The notes: generated by a model not told the origin, from the letters alone. A stretch of DNA of 64,000 bases from Pseudomonas lini (GCF_030812475.1 NZ_JAUSSR010000022.1:1-64000); one strand, 5' to 3'; counted from the stretch's first letter, positions 7,749 through 16,787 are shown. Numbers and translations: made by a program.

Positions 7749-8912
7749 TTAACGTTGCAACACGAGGATTCGCGACAGCAGCTCATCCCGATCAACATAG
7801 CAACCCTGGAAATGCCGCGCGCCGGTGCCCGGATCGAAAGCATTGCGGGCATGGAGGGTACGGCGATTGTCGAAACACCACAGCTCCCCGGGATTGAGCC
7901 TTTGCATCAGTCTGAATCGAGGCTCACGGGTCATGGCAATGAACCGGCGATAAGCGCGATACAGCTTCGGCATCTGCTCCACCGATGCATCGAACGGACC
8001 GCGCAGGAAGTTCGCCATACGGATTTCCGACACCTGCCCACATGCGTCCAGCGCGATAATCGGCGCGAGGCGGCGGTAGTCGCTGTGACGATCCTTGTTG
8101 CGAAACTCCACGGGGATTTCACACAAGGCTTGAAACGCTTCGGGATCTTCCTGGCGCAGGGCTTCGGCGATGGCGAACCCGTCGACGAAAATACTCTCGC
8201 CACCCTCGGCGTCATTGACCAGGCAATGCAGGAATTGCAGCCCAGGTTGCAGCTCCCGGGTCGGCAGGTCGCTGTGCAGCGGCAGGTTGAAGGCGGTGTA
8301 GGCATTGCTGTCGGCATCAGCTTTGGATTGCACGTTGAACAAAACGCCGAAGTTGCTCTCGCGGATGAAGGAAATCCGCTGGGCAATCAGCTTCAGCGAG
8401 CCGGGTTCGGTGGGCACGCCACGGACCTGGGTCAGGCCGATGTCGCGTACCGCCAACAGCCACTGCAACAAGGCGTCGTTGTCGTTCATCAGCGCCGGGT
8501 AGTCGAACACCGGCAACGGTAAGTCGCCGTGCCAGAGCCTTGATTGCGGTTTGCTGGCGCGGCGTTCGGTACGGGACTCATCGTCATAGGCGTGGGCCCG
8601 TAGCCAGCCCGGATCGAAGCGGCTGCGGTGGCCGTCCTGCCATGCGACGCAGAGGCAGCCTTGGGCGTCGACGCTCGTCTCTGCAGCAACAAGATCTTCT
8701 TCCACGTCGACGATTTCCAGCACTTGCTCGCGGGTCACCGTGTAGACGCACAGCGGACACGGGCAATTGTCCCGCAGCCATTGGTGATGAAAGGGGCTGA
8801 CACGGTCGTCGGCCCATTTCACCATGACGCGATCCGTCAGGGCTTGCACGCCAGCCAGCGCGCTGATCAGCGGGTAAGTACGGAAGTCGGCAAAAGCGGC
8901 GGCGGTGTTCAA
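7749..8912 (-). CDS. Gamma-butyrobetaine hydroxylase-like Fe(II)/2-oxoglutarate dioxygenase
   Basis: Predicted 387-aa two-domain oxygenase. The N-terminal DUF971-type domain carries zinc-type cysteines (C50, C52, C55 in DNCPCPLC); the C-terminal TauD-type jelly roll has the iron triad HSD (H213, D215) and a distal His (H354 in RTLHARNAF). This is the architecture of gamma-butyrobetaine dioxygenase, which makes L-carnitine from gamma-butyrobetaine, oxygen and 2-oxoglutarate. Encoded next to the carnitine-to-betaine genes cdhB/cdhA/cdhC on the same strand, which fits that substrate. A related role on another trimethylammonium compound cannot be excluded. Confidence 0.85.
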   Translation of the reverse strand: MNTAAAFADFRTYPLISALAGVQALTDRVMVKWADDRVSPFHHQWLRDNCPCPLCVYTVTREQVLEIVDVEEDLVAAETSVDAQGCLCVAWQDGHRSRFDPGWLRAHAYDDESRTERRASKPQSRLWHGDLPLPVFDYPALMNDNDALLQWLLAVRDIGLTQVRGVPTEPGSLKLIAQRISFIRESNFGVLFNVQSKADADSNAYTAFNLPLHSDLPTRELQPGLQFLHCLVNDAEGGESIFVDGFAIAEALRQEDPEAFQALCEIPVEFRNKDRHSDYRRLAPIIALDACGQVSEIRMANFLRGPFDASVEQMPKLYRAYRRFIAMTREPRFRLMQRLNPGELWCFDNRRTLHARNAFDPGTGARHFQGCYVDRDELLSRILVLQR

Positions 8913-8951
8913 TGGCGATCTCCTTGGTCGGTGGTGGTTGTTCGGTGGAGG

Positions 8952-9428
8952 CTATTTTGCCTGTGGCAGCGCGATCACCCGCCCAATGCAGGCGGGGGCG
9001 GGCAAGTCGGCCTGCTCGGCGACGATGGCTTGCAGCTTGCTCAAGGTCTCTTCACTGAACGGCGCGGATCGCGGGCCGGCAAGGTCGACGTGCAGCAGCA
9101 TTTGCTCATTGCCCGCCAGTTCCTTGTCATCGCCCGGCAGGTGCAGGCTGTGGTAGAGGTGCAGGCGTTTGCTGTCGTGGCCGATGATCTGTGTGTGCAC
9201 TTCGACATCGGCATCGAGCTTCACTTCGTGCAGGTAATTGAGGTGCAGTTCGAGGGTGAACAGTGAGTTGCCGCTGGCTTCGCGGTTGTTGCTGTCCATC
9301 CCCAGGCGGTCCATCAAGGCGTCGGTGGCGTAGCTGAAAATCAACAGGTAGAAGGCATCGCGCAGGTGGCCGTTGTAGTCGACCCAGTCGGGGATGATTG
9401 TGGTCTGGTAGGTGGTGAGGGTGGGCAT
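8952..9428 (-). CDS. cdhB: Betainyl-CoA thioesterase CdhB (hot-dog fold)
   Basis: Predicted 158-aa acyl-CoA thioesterase of the 4-hydroxybenzoyl-CoA type with the N-terminal motif DWVDYNGHL (D14, N19, H21) that opens the hot-dog domain. By synteny with P. aeruginosa PA5385 it hydrolyses betainyl-CoA to glycine betaine and CoA, the last step of carnitine breakdown. Encoded 39 bp after the oxygenase start and separated from cdhA by a REP pair, all on the minus strand. The substrate is inferred from neighbours. Confidence 0.85.
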   Translation of the reverse strand: MPTLTTYQTTIIPDWVDYNGHLRDAFYLLIFSYATDALMDRLGMDSNNREASGNSLFTLELHLNYLHEVKLDADVEVHTQIIGHDSKRLHLYHSLHLPGDDKELAGNEQMLLHVDLAGPRSAPFSEETLSKLQAIVAEQADLPAPACIGRVIALPQAK

Positions 9429-9466
9429 GATGATTGATCCAAGATGTGTGTTGACTGGACTGCCGT

Positions 9467-9560
9467 CTTCGCGAGCAGGCTCGCTCCCACAGTTGATTTG
9501 AGGTGTGAATACAATCTATCTCACCCAGCAAATCCCCTGTGGGAGCGAGCCTGCTCGCGA
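9467..9560. repeat. Inverted REP pair between cdhA and cdhB
   Basis: GCGAGCAGGCTCGCTCCCAC and GTGGGAGCGAGCCTGCTCGC in opposite orientation, about 50 bp apart, inside the presumed cdh transcription unit. Confidence 0.85.
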
Positions 9561-9594
9561 TGAGGGCAGACCTGCTGGCCCATAAACGTGAGGG

Positions 9595-10560
9595 TTACTC
9601 GCTAAACGCCATCCCATGCTTCTCTTTGGTGGTTTTCACCGCCTCGAGCACCGCCAGCAGACAATCATCACGATAGCGCTCCAATGCCGAAATGCTGTGC
9701 GTGCCCAACTGATCACGGGTGCCATCCACCACATCATCGATCAACTTGTCTGTCAGTTCCGGCGCCGGCAAATAGGTCCACGGCAACTGCAATGCCGGAC
9801 CGAACTGCGCCATGAAGTGGCGCATGCCCGCATCGCCACCCGCCAGGGTGTAAGTCAGGAACGTACCCATGAACGACCAGCGCAGGCCCGCGCCAAAACG
9901 AATGGCATCGTCTATTTCACCGGTGGTCGCCACGCCATCGTTGACCAGATGCAGGGCTTCACGCCACAGGGCTTCGAGCAGGCGGTCGGCGATAAATCCC
10001 GGCACTTCCTTGCGCACATGCAGCGGACGCATGCCTAAGGATTCGTAAACTTTCATCGCTGCCTGCACGGCTTCAGGTGCAGTGTGTTTGCCACCCACCA
10101 CTTCGACCAACGGCAACAGATAAACCGGGTTGAACGGGTGCCCGACGACGCAGCGTTCCGGGTGGGTCGAGCTTTCGTAAAACTCACTCGGCAACAGCCC
10201 TGAGGTACTGGAGCCGATCAGGGCATTCGGTTTGGCTGCCGCGCTGATTCTGCTGTGCAGTTCCAGTTTCAGGTCCAGCCGCTCAGGGGCGCTTTCCTGA
10301 ATGAAATCCGCGTCGCGAACGCACTCTTCAATGGTGGCGACAAAGCGCAAGCGATCCTGTGATGCGCCGGGTGCCAGGCCTTGTTGTTCCAGTGCGCCCC
10401 AGGCATTGGCGACGCGTTTGCGCAGGGCGGCTTCGGCACCGGGCGCCGGGTCCCAGGCCACCACATCGAGGCCGTGGGCCAGGGCGCGGGAGACCCAGCC
10501 GCTGCCGATGACACCGCTTCCGAGGGCGGCGAAAGTTTTGATATCAGTGATAAAGCTCAT
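9595..10560 (-). CDS. cdhA: L-carnitine 3-dehydrogenase CdhA
   Basis: Predicted 321-aa NAD-dependent dehydrogenase of the 3-hydroxyacyl-CoA dehydrogenase superfamily. The Rossmann motif GSGVIG is at residues 14-19, followed by the acidic residue in VVAWDP for NAD specificity; [16 protein letters not shown] is the conserved catalytic His-containing block. It oxidises L-carnitine to 3-dehydrocarnitine, the first step of carnitine use as carbon source. Located between cdhB and cdhC as in P. aeruginosa (PA5385-PA5387). Confidence 0.9.
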   Translation of the reverse strand: MSFITDIKTFAALGSGVIGSGWVSRALAHGLDVVAWDPAPGAEAALRKRVANAWGALEQQGLAPGASQDRLRFVATIEECVRDADFIQESAPERLDLKLELHSRISAAAKPNALIGSSTSGLLPSEFYESSTHPERCVVGHPFNPVYLLPLVEVVGGKHTAPEAVQAAMKVYESLGMRPLHVRKEVPGFIADRLLEALWREALHLVNDGVATTGEIDDAIRFGAGLRWSFMGTFLTYTLAGGDAGMRHFMAQFGPALQLPWTYLPAPELTDKLIDDVVDGTRDQLGTHSISALERYRDDCLLAVLEAVKTTKEKHGMAFSE

Positions 10561-10590
10561 GGCAACTTCCTAAAGGGTTCGGTGATCCCT

Positions 10591-10687
10591 CTGTAGGAGC
10601 CGGCTTGCTGGCGTAGGCGATTTCAGCACCGCAGAAAGTTGCGGCGGATGTACCGGCCTCTTCGCTGGCAAGCCAGCTCCTACAGGG
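10591..10687. repeat. Inverted REP pair between cdhC and cdhA
   Basis: TGTAGGAGCCGGCTTGCTGGCG and its inverse GCTGGCAAGCCAGCTCCTAC, about 45 bp apart. Confidence 0.85.
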
Positions 10688-10702
10688 GTTTTGTGTGTGG
10701 GT

Positions 10703-11590
10703 TTAGCCGCGCTGGGTCAGGCCCATTTTTGCCCGGCCTTCAGCGGGGGTCAGCACGCGGGCGCCGAGGCGGCTGAGGATTTCCGAGGCGCGTTCGACCA
10801 ATTGGCCGTTGGTCGCCAACACGCCCTTGTCCAGCCACAGGTTGTCTTCCAGACCGACCCGCACGTTGCCGCCGAGCAACACTGCTTGGGCGGCCATCGG
10901 CATCTGCATGCGACCGATGCCGAACCCGGCCCAGACCGCGTCGGCCGGCAGGTTGTCGACCATGGCTTTCATGGTGGTGGTGTCCGCCGGGGCCCCCCAC
11001 GGGATGCCCAGGCAGAGCTGGAACAATGGGTTGTCCAGCAGGCCTTCCTTGATCATCTGCCTGGCGAACCACAGGTGACCGGTGTCGAAGATTTCCAGCT
11101 CAGGCTTCACGCCCAGCTCTTGAATGCGTTTGGCGCCAGCGCGCAGCTGCGCCGGGGTAGACACATAGATGGTGTCGCCGTCGCCGAAATTCAGGGTGCC
11201 GCAATCGAGGGTGCAGATTTCCGGCAGCAGTTCTTCAACATGGGCCAGGCGGGTCAGCGGGCCGACCAGGTCGGTATTGGGACCGAACTCCATCGGGTTC
11301 TCGCCCGCACCGATTTCCAGGTCGCCGCCCATGCCGGCGGTGAGGTTGACGATGATGTCGACGTCGGCCTCGCGGATGCGCTCCATCACTTCGCGATACA
11401 GCACGACGTCACGGCTGAATTTGCCTGTTTGCGGGTCGCGAACGTGGCAGTGAACCACGGTGGCACCAGCCTTGGCGGCTTCCACGGCCGCCGCGGCGAT
11501 CTGTTTCGGGGTGACCGGCACGTGTGGGCTTCTGGCGGTCGTGTCGCCAGCACCGGTGAGTGCGCAGGTGATGATGACGTCGTGGTTCAT
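10703..11590 (-). CDS. cdhC: 3-dehydrocarnitine:acetyl-CoA cleavage enzyme CdhC (BKACE family)
   Basis: Predicted 295-aa DUF849/beta-keto acid cleavage enzyme. The metal-binding HxH is visible in VVHCHVRDP (H47, H49). BKACE enzymes exchange a beta-keto acid with acetyl-CoA; the carnitine member turns 3-dehydrocarnitine plus acetyl-CoA into betainyl-CoA and acetoacetate. Its position directly after caiX and before cdhA on the same strand, as in P. aeruginosa PA5387, supports that substrate. Together with CdhA and CdhB it links carnitine to glycine betaine. Confidence 0.9.
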   Translation of the reverse strand: MNHDVIITCALTGAGDTTARSPHVPVTPKQIAAAAVEAAKAGATVVHCHVRDPQTGKFSRDVVLYREVMERIREADVDIIVNLTAGMGGDLEIGAGENPMEFGPNTDLVGPLTRLAHVEELLPEICTLDCGTLNFGDGDTIYVSTPAQLRAGAKRIQELGVKPELEIFDTGHLWFARQMIKEGLLDNPLFQLCLGIPWGAPADTTTMKAMVDNLPADAVWAGFGIGRMQMPMAAQAVLLGGNVRVGLEDNLWLDKGVLATNGQLVERASEILSRLGARVLTPAEGRAKMGLTQRG

Positions 11591-11664
11591 GAGACGGGTT
11601 CCTTGCAGGCGTGATGATTCCGTTCGCAGCCCGGTGGGGCTGCGAATCGGTGGTTCAATCGGGT

Positions 11665-12609
11665 TTATTGAGTGGTCAGTTGCAGGTTTTCAGCTGCTGG
11701 TTTGCCATCGAAGGTGGTCACGCCTTCGAGCCAGCGTTGCTTGTCTTGCGGGTGATCCTTCAGCCATTGCCTGGCCGATTCGAAGGCGTCCTTGTGCTCC
11801 AGCAGCGGCTGCATCATCCGGCTCTCGTCTTCGGCGGTGAAGGTCAGGTTGCTCAGCAGACGACCGATGTTCGGGCACTGCTCGGCATAGTTCGGCGAGG
11901 TGACGGTCCAGACCGTGGCCATGCCTTCGTTCGGGCCCAGGGCGTCTTCGCTGCCAGTGAGATAAGTCATCTGCACGTTGACGTTCATCGGGTGCGGCGC
12001 CCAACCGAAGAACACCACCGCTTCCTTGCGCCGCACGGCCCGATCCACCGCGGCGAGCATGCCGGCCTCACTGGACTCGACCAGCTGGAACTTGCCCAGG
12101 CCAAACTGATTCTTGGCGATCATCGCCTTGATCTGGGTGTTGGCGCCCGAGCCGGGCTCGATGCCATAGATCTTGCCGCCCAGTTCTTTCTGGAACTTGG
12201 CGATGTCGGCAAAGGTTTTCAGGCCCTTGTCGGCGAGGTAAGTCGGAACGGCGAGGGTGGCGCGGGCATCTTTCAGGCTTGGGGCTTCCAGAACCTTGAC
12301 TTGATTGGCCTGGACGAAAGGCGTGATGGTCTGGGTCATCAGCGGGTTCCAGTAGCCCAGGAACAGGTCCAGGCGCTGGTCGCGGATCCCGGCGAAGATG
12401 ATTTGCTGGGACGCGCTGGTTTGTTTGGTGTCGTAGCCGAGGCCGTCGAGCAATACTTGGGTCATCGCACTGGTCGCAATCACGTCGGTCCAGTTCACTA
12501 CGCCCATGCGCACGTTCTGGCACGCAGCGGGTTCGGCCGCCATGACACTGGCGCTCAAGAAGGCGGTACCGCTGAGTGCAAGAACACAGCTGCTGATCAG
12601 TCGTTTCAT
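11665..12609 (-). CDS. caiX: Carnitine ABC transporter substrate-binding protein CaiX
   Basis: Predicted 314-aa periplasmic binding protein of the ProX/OpuAC family; signal peptide at residues 1-25 ([20 protein letters not shown]). The ATG at 12609 was chosen for the AGGAA site 7 bases upstream and because it starts the signal peptide; longer in-frame starts add a non-signal leader. It parallels CbcX ([23 protein letters not shown] blocks). No permease or ATPase lies beside it, so it presumably uses CbcVW, as described in P. aeruginosa. Heads the caiX-cdhC-cdhA-cdhB unit, divergent from cdhR. Confidence 0.88.
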   Translation of the reverse strand: MKRLISSCVLALSGTAFLSASVMAAEPAACQNVRMGVVNWTDVIATSAMTQVLLDGLGYDTKQTSASQQIIFAGIRDQRLDLFLGYWNPLMTQTITPFVQANQVKVLEAPSLKDARATLAVPTYLADKGLKTFADIAKFQKELGGKIYGIEPGSGANTQIKAMIAKNQFGLGKFQLVESSEAGMLAAVDRAVRRKEAVVFFGWAPHPMNVNVQMTYLTGSEDALGPNEGMATVWTVTSPNYAEQCPNIGRLLSNLTFTAEDESRMMQPLLEHKDAFESARQWLKDHPQDKQRWLEGVTTFDGKPAAENLQLTTQ

Positions 12610-12814
12610 GTCGGGTTCCTCGGCAAACGTTATTGTGGGTTCCGGCATCTGCGTGCCGGTGATGCCAAGTTACGCAGCATGGCCCCCGTGAAAGCGCACT
12701 GCGGCGACCAGCTCTTGCACTGCGGCGACCTGTACTCTTGAATGCCGCGTGCAACTGGCGTATCAACGTTCAAACGCTTCCCGCCTCTCGTTACCTGCCA
12801 GTCGAGTGCGCTCC
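12610..12814. promoter_or_regulatory. Divergent caiX / cdhR control region with candidate CdhR operator
   Basis: A perfect 14-bp direct repeat, GCACTGCGGCGACC, occurs at 12696-12709 and 12717-12730, exactly 21 bp apart, and similarity extends a few bases further. That spacing fits an AraC-family dimer or double-HTH site. It lies about 90 bp from each start, the usual place for a CdhR site controlling the carnitine genes. Confidence 0.65.
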
Positions 12815-13762
12815 ATGTCCCAGGATTTCTACTTCTTGTTGATGCCGGGTTTCTCGGCCATCGGGTTCATCTCGGCTATCGAGCCGTTGCGGGTCGCCAA
12901 TCGCTTTCGCGGCGAGCTGTACCGCTGGCACGTGCTGAGCGCCGACGGTGGCGCGGTATTGGCCAGCAACGGCATGTCGGTCAATGCCGACGCAGCGCTG
13001 GAGCCGCTGAAAAAAGGTGCAACCCTATGGGTGGTCGCCGGTTTCGAACCGCTGAAATTCGCCACCCCGGCACTGGAACACTGGCTGCGCCGTCTGGACC
13101 ACGAAGGCGTGACCCTCGGCGCCATCGACACCGGCAGCTTCGTCCTCGCCGAGGCCGGCCTGCTCGATGGTCATCGCCTGACCTTGCATTGGGAGGCCAT
13201 TGACGCCTTCAAGGAGTCCTACCCGCAACTCAGCGTTACCCAGGAGCTGTTCGAGATCGACCGTCGCCGTATCACTTCAGCGGGCGGCACCGCTTCCATC
13301 GACCTGATGCTCGACCTCATCGCCCAGGCCCACGGTCCGGAGCTGGCGATCCAGGTCAGCGAACAATTCGTACTCGGCCGCATCCGCCCGCGCAAAGACC
13401 ACCAGCGCATGGAAGTCGCCACGCGTTATGGCATCCGTAACAAGAAGCTGGTGCAGGTGATTGGCGAGATGGAGCAGCACAGTGAACCGCCGCTGAGTAC
13501 GCTGGAACTGGCGGAGTCGATCAAAGTGACGCGCCGGCAGCTGGAACGCCTGTTTCGCCTGCATTTGAATGACACGCCGAGCAACTTCTACCTGCGCCTG
13601 CGGCTGGAAAAGGCCCGGCAGTTATTGCGTCAGACCGACATGAGCGTGCTGGAGGTGAGTATCGCGTGCGGATTTGAATCGCCGTCGTATTTCACCCGCA
13701 GTTATCGGGCGAAGTTTGAGCGGTGCCCGCGGGAAGACCGGCGACAAAGCCTGAAAGCATAA
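12815..13762 (+). CDS. cdhR: Carnitine-responsive activator CdhR
   Basis: Predicted 315-aa GATase1-like AraC-family regulator with the same build as GbdR: DJ-1/PfpI-like N-terminal domain (MSQDFYFLLMPGFSAIGFISAIEPLRVANRF at the start) and AraC HTH at about residues 215-310 (SIACGFESPSYFTRSYRAKFE). The ATG at 12815 begins the family domain; the frame is open for 22 more codons upstream without similarity. Divergent from caiX and, in P. aeruginosa (PA5389), required for carnitine-induced expression of the caiX-cdh operon. The 21-bp repeat between the genes is its probable site. Confidence 0.9.
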   Translation: MSQDFYFLLMPGFSAIGFISAIEPLRVANRFRGELYRWHVLSADGGAVLASNGMSVNADAALEPLKKGATLWVVAGFEPLKFATPALEHWLRRLDHEGVTLGAIDTGSFVLAEAGLLDGHRLTLHWEAIDAFKESYPQLSVTQELFEIDRRRITSAGGTASIDLMLDLIAQAHGPELAIQVSEQFVLGRIRPRKDHQRMEVATRYGIRNKKLVQVIGEMEQHSEPPLSTLELAESIKVTRRQLERLFRLHLNDTPSNFYLRLRLEKARQLLRQTDMSVLEVSIACGFESPSYFTRSYRAKFERCPREDRRQSLKA

Positions 13763-13770
13763 CGCCGCTC

Positions 13771-13863
13771 CTGTAGGAGCCGGCTTGCCGGCGAAGGCGG
13801 CGTAACAGTCAACATTGATGTTGAATGTGATGGCCTCTTCGCTGGCAAGCCAGCTCCTACAGG
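13771..13863. repeat. Inverted REP pair
   Basis: TGTAGGAGCCGGCTTGCCGG and GCTGGCAAGCCAGCTCCTAC facing each other in the gap between the convergent cdhR and the DUF3010 gene. Confidence 0.85.
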
Positions 13864-13873
13864 ATGTGTGTCA

Positions 13874-14290
13874 TTACTTTTTCATCAGCGCCGAACACGC
13901 CGCCTTGTACGCCTCATGCTGATACTTGTTCAACGTCGCCGGCAGCTCAAAACCGAACTTCTTGTTCTGCGCATTGATCGTCTGCGGCGACAACAGCGTC
14001 ACCTCGCAATTCTCCAGCATCTGGAAAACCCCTTCGATCTTGAACGTGGTCGGCCCACCGGCAAATTCGCCTTTCTTGCTGCGTTTCTTGATCGCGATCC
14101 GATCGATGGAGTTCTCGCGCACAAACGACGCCACTTGAGCCGCAAATACTTTGACGTTTGCCGCCTCGTCGTCATCCTCCAAGGCGATTTTCTTGGTGGC
14201 CAGGGCGACATGGCTCAGCGCCAGACCGTCGAGGGAGGCCACCGCGATAATCGCTTCGCTGCCTTTGATTTCGATGCCGCAGATGTTCAT
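13874..14290 (-). CDS. DUF3010 family protein
   Basis: Predicted 138-aa cytosolic protein starting MNICGIEIKGSEAIIAVA, a beginning that recalls RNase H-like folds, and matching the DUF3010 pattern as I know it (LLSPQTINAQNKKFGFELP near the end). Function unknown. It lies 31 bp after the HTH gene on the same strand and may share its transcript. No signal peptide or membrane segment. Confidence 0.75.
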   Translation of the reverse strand: MNICGIEIKGSEAIIAVASLDGLALSHVALATKKIALEDDDEAANVKVFAAQVASFVRENSIDRIAIKKRSKKGEFAGGPTTFKIEGVFQMLENCEVTLLSPQTINAQNKKFGFELPATLNKYQHEAYKAACSALMKK

Positions 14291-14321
14291 TTCAATCCCT
14301 TTTCCGATAGTGGCGCGCAGC

Positions 14322-14552
14322 TTACAGCTCTAACTGGTTGGCGGTGATGCCAAACGCCGCGGCAATTTTTTCTCGGGTCGTTCTGCGAGGCTTGGCGACG
14401 GTTTCTTGCTGAGCGAAGGCCGGCTGGGAAATGCCCATGCGTTTGGCCACTTCGTCCTGTGTGAGGCTGAGGTGTTCGCGCCAGGCGCGAATAGGCGTTG
14501 CACCGTCGACGATAAGACCGACTACTTCGTGTGGGATCAAATTATTCTCCAT
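14322..14552 (-). CDS. Small XRE-type helix-turn-helix protein
   Basis: Predicted 76-aa DNA-binding protein. The HTH runs from WREHLSLTQDEVAKRMGISQPAFAQQE to ITANQLEL, the Cro/C1-type fold often seen in antitoxins. The ATG at 14552 is preferred over a start 18 codons upstream, because the upstream part is Arg/Ser-rich and overlaps the neighbour. No RelE/HigB-like toxin gene lies on either side, so it looks like an orphan antitoxin-type regulator. Located 10 bp after the LprI-like gene. Confidence 0.7.
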   Translation of the reverse strand: MENNLIPHEVVGLIVDGATPIRAWREHLSLTQDEVAKRMGISQPAFAQQETVAKPRRTTREKIAAAFGITANQLEL

Positions 14553-14562
14553 GCTTATGTTC

Positions 14563-14964
14563 TTACTCCTGCCCGATCGACTCCAGAAACTCCGACCGCT
14601 CATCACTCATCCGCGCCACGCAATCATTCTGCGCAATAGTGAAGGCCTTGCTGCCGCTGGTCGCCGGGAACGCCTCGACGGCGCAATCCGCATCCCGGGT
14701 TTTCAGCCACTGTTGCTGGGCCGCCTTGAGCTTGGCGGTGACGTCGGTCAGTTGCGCCGGGTTCTTGCCGTAGAGCACCTGCATGCGCTCGGTGAGGCTT
14801 TTGTAGTTCTCGCTGAGCAGATCTTCTGCAGCGGTTCTGCTGTAGGCCGAGCACTCCAGGGTCTGTATTGCGTTTTCGACGGCGTCGCAGGGGTTGTCAT
14901 CGGCCTCTTCAGCCGCCTGCGCGCCGGTCGCTATCAGTGCCAAAGCCAGGAAGATCGATTTCAT
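14563..14964 (-). CDS. LprI/DUF1311-type periplasmic protein
   Basis: Predicted 133-aa exported protein: signal peptide MKSIFLALALIATGAQA (cleavage about 17/18), then a Cys-rich helical domain with four to five cysteines (NPCDAV, LECSAYS, DADCAVE, QNDCVARMSDERSEFL). The pattern LKAAQQQWLKTRDADC is characteristic of the DUF1311/LprI lysozyme-inhibitor-like family. Role in this organism unknown. First of a three-gene minus-strand cluster with the HTH and DUF3010 genes. Confidence 0.75.
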   Translation of the reverse strand: MKSIFLALALIATGAQAAEEADDNPCDAVENAIQTLECSAYSRTAAEDLLSENYKSLTERMQVLYGKNPAQLTDVTAKLKAAQQQWLKTRDADCAVEAFPATSGSKAFTIAQNDCVARMSDERSEFLESIGQE

Positions 14965-15200
14965 TGCGCCGCCGCCCCTAAATCCAGTGAAAAATCCAGT
15001 GATGCGAAGGATTCTGGCGCAAGCGGCCGGGCTTGAACAGGTGGGTTATCCGGCCAGTGGGCGACCCTTTGTCGCGGATTGACGCTTTCGGCAATTCCCT
15101 TGTCGTTTTTGCACCCGGCTGCCGGTGCACCGAGGCATATGCTGGCCCCAAAGCGCCGGCACACGATTCGGCGCATGAATCGCTAATAGGGGACAGCCTG

Positions 15201-16178
15201 ATGAGCCCAGCCGAATTGCACGCCGACAGCATCGTTATCGACGGGCTGATTATTGCCAAGTGGAACCGCGAGTTGTTTGAAGACATGCGCAAGGGCGGCC
15301 TGACCGCGGCCAACTGCACCGTATCGGTGTGGGAGGGCTTCCAGGCCACCGTCAACAACATCGCCGCCAGCCAGAAATTGATCCGCGACAACAGCGACCT
15401 GGTGATTCCGGTGCGCACCACCGCCGACATCCGTAAAGCCAAGGAGCAGGGCAAGACCGGCATCCTCTTCGGTTTCCAGAATGCCCACGCCTTCGAAGAC
15501 CAGATCGGCTATGTCGAAGTGTTCAAGCAACTGGGCGTCGGTATTGTGCAGATGTGCTACAACACCCAGAACCTGGTCGGTACCGGTTGCTACGAGCGTG
15601 ATGGCGGCCTGTCGGGTTTCGGTCGCGAGATCGTTGCCGAAATGAACCGCGTCGGTGTCATGTGCGACCTGTCCCACGTCGGTTCCAAGACTTCCGAGGA
15701 AGTCATCCTCGAATCGAAGAAGCCGGTCTGCTACTCCCATTGCCTGCCGTCGGGCCTGAAAGTCCACCCGCGCAACAAGTCCGATGAAGAGCTGAAGTTC
15801 ATTGCCGATCACGGCGGTTTCGTCGGCGTGACCATGTTCGCCCCGTTCCTGGCCAAGGGCATCGATTCGACCATCGACGATTACGCCGAAGCCATCGAAT
15901 ACACCATGAACATTGTCGGCGAAGACGCCATCGGCATCGGCACCGACTTCACCCAGGGCCATGGCCAGGATTTCTTCGAATACCTGACCCATGACAAGGG
16001 CTACGCCCGCCGACTGACCAGCTTCGGCAAGATCATCAACCCGCTGGGCATCCGCACCGTCGGCGAGTTCCCGAACCTGACCGAAACCCTGCTCAAGCGC
16101 GGCCATTCCGAGCGCGTGGTGCGCAAGATCATGGGCGAGAACTGGGTCAGCGTCTTGAAAGATGTCTGGGGCGAATAA
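15201..16178 (+). CDS. M19 (renal) dipeptidase-like protein of the dgc operon
   Basis: Predicted 325-aa protein with the M19 peptidase scaffold: GREIVAEMNRVGVMCDLSHVG (His kept) and CYSHCLPSGLKVHPRNKSDEELKFIADHGGFVGV. However the usual N-terminal DGHxD zinc pair reads IDGLIIAKW, the bridging Glu region reads FGFQNAHAF, and the substrate-His block reads MCYNTQN, so several catalytic residues are absent. The ATG at 15201 has AGGGGA upstream; the open frame extends 56 codons further without family similarity. Same position as PA5396, first gene of the dimethylglycine operon. Role unproven; ordinary dipeptidase activity is doubtful. Confidence 0.8.
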   Translation: MSPAELHADSIVIDGLIIAKWNRELFEDMRKGGLTAANCTVSVWEGFQATVNNIAASQKLIRDNSDLVIPVRTTADIRKAKEQGKTGILFGFQNAHAFEDQIGYVEVFKQLGVGIVQMCYNTQNLVGTGCYERDGGLSGFGREIVAEMNRVGVMCDLSHVGSKTSEEVILESKKPVCYSHCLPSGLKVHPRNKSDEELKFIADHGGFVGVTMFAPFLAKGIDSTIDDYAEAIEYTMNIVGEDAIGIGTDFTQGHGQDFFEYLTHDKGYARRLTSFGKIINPLGIRTVGEFPNLTETLLKRGHSERVVRKIMGENWVSVLKDVWGE

Positions 16179-16256
16179 GCCACCGCACCTCTGAATCCTT
16201 TCCCCCGGCCGTCCGCGCCGGGGGCAACACCAAAATTTTTCTGGAGTTAAGTTTCC

Positions 16257-16787
16257 ATGGCCAAGATCGCCCCACAATTACCTATCGAAGTCGACAGCGA
16301 AACCGGTATCTGGACCTCCGACGCCCTGCCGATGCTGTATGTGCCGCGCCACTTCTTCGTCAACAACCACATGGGCATTGAGGAAGTGCTGGGCGCCGAC
16401 GCCTACGCCGACATCCTCTACAAGGCCGGCTACAAGTCCGCCTGGCACTGGTGTGAAAAAGAAGCCGAGTGCCACGGCCTGGAAGGCGTCGCGGTATTCG
16501 AGCACTACATGAAGCGTCTGTCGCAACGGGGCTGGGGCCTGTTCAAGATCCAGGACATCGACCTCGACAAAGGCACGGCCAGCGTCAAGCTCGAACACTC
16601 CGCATTTGTCTATGTGTACGGCAAGGTCGGCCGCAAGGTCGATTACATGTTCACCGGCTGGTTTGCCGGTGCCATGGACCAGATCCTGGCTGCTCGCGGC
16701 AGCAAGATCCGCACGGTCGCCGAACAAGTCTACGGTGGCTCCGAAGAAGGCCACGACGACGGTTTGTTCACCGTCAAGCCGTTGTAA
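16257..16787 (+). CDS. DUF5943/4-vinyl-reductase-like protein of the dgc operon
   Basis: Predicted 176-aa soluble protein corresponding in position to PA5397. It resembles V4R-type small-molecule-binding domains (AWHWCEKEAECHGLEGVAVFEHYMKRLSQRGWGLF; C-terminal FTGWFAGAMDQILAARG). Sits 78 bp after the dipeptidase-like gene and 15 bp before dgcA, so it is co-transcribed with the demethylase genes. The function is unknown; an accessory role in dimethylglycine catabolism is inferred only from conserved position. Confidence 0.75.
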   Translation: MAKIAPQLPIEVDSETGIWTSDALPMLYVPRHFFVNNHMGIEEVLGADAYADILYKAGYKSAWHWCEKEAECHGLEGVAVFEHYMKRLSQRGWGLFKIQDIDLDKGTASVKLEHSAFVYVYGKVGRKVDYMFTGWFAGAMDQILAARGSKIRTVAEQVYGGSEEGHDDGLFTVKPL

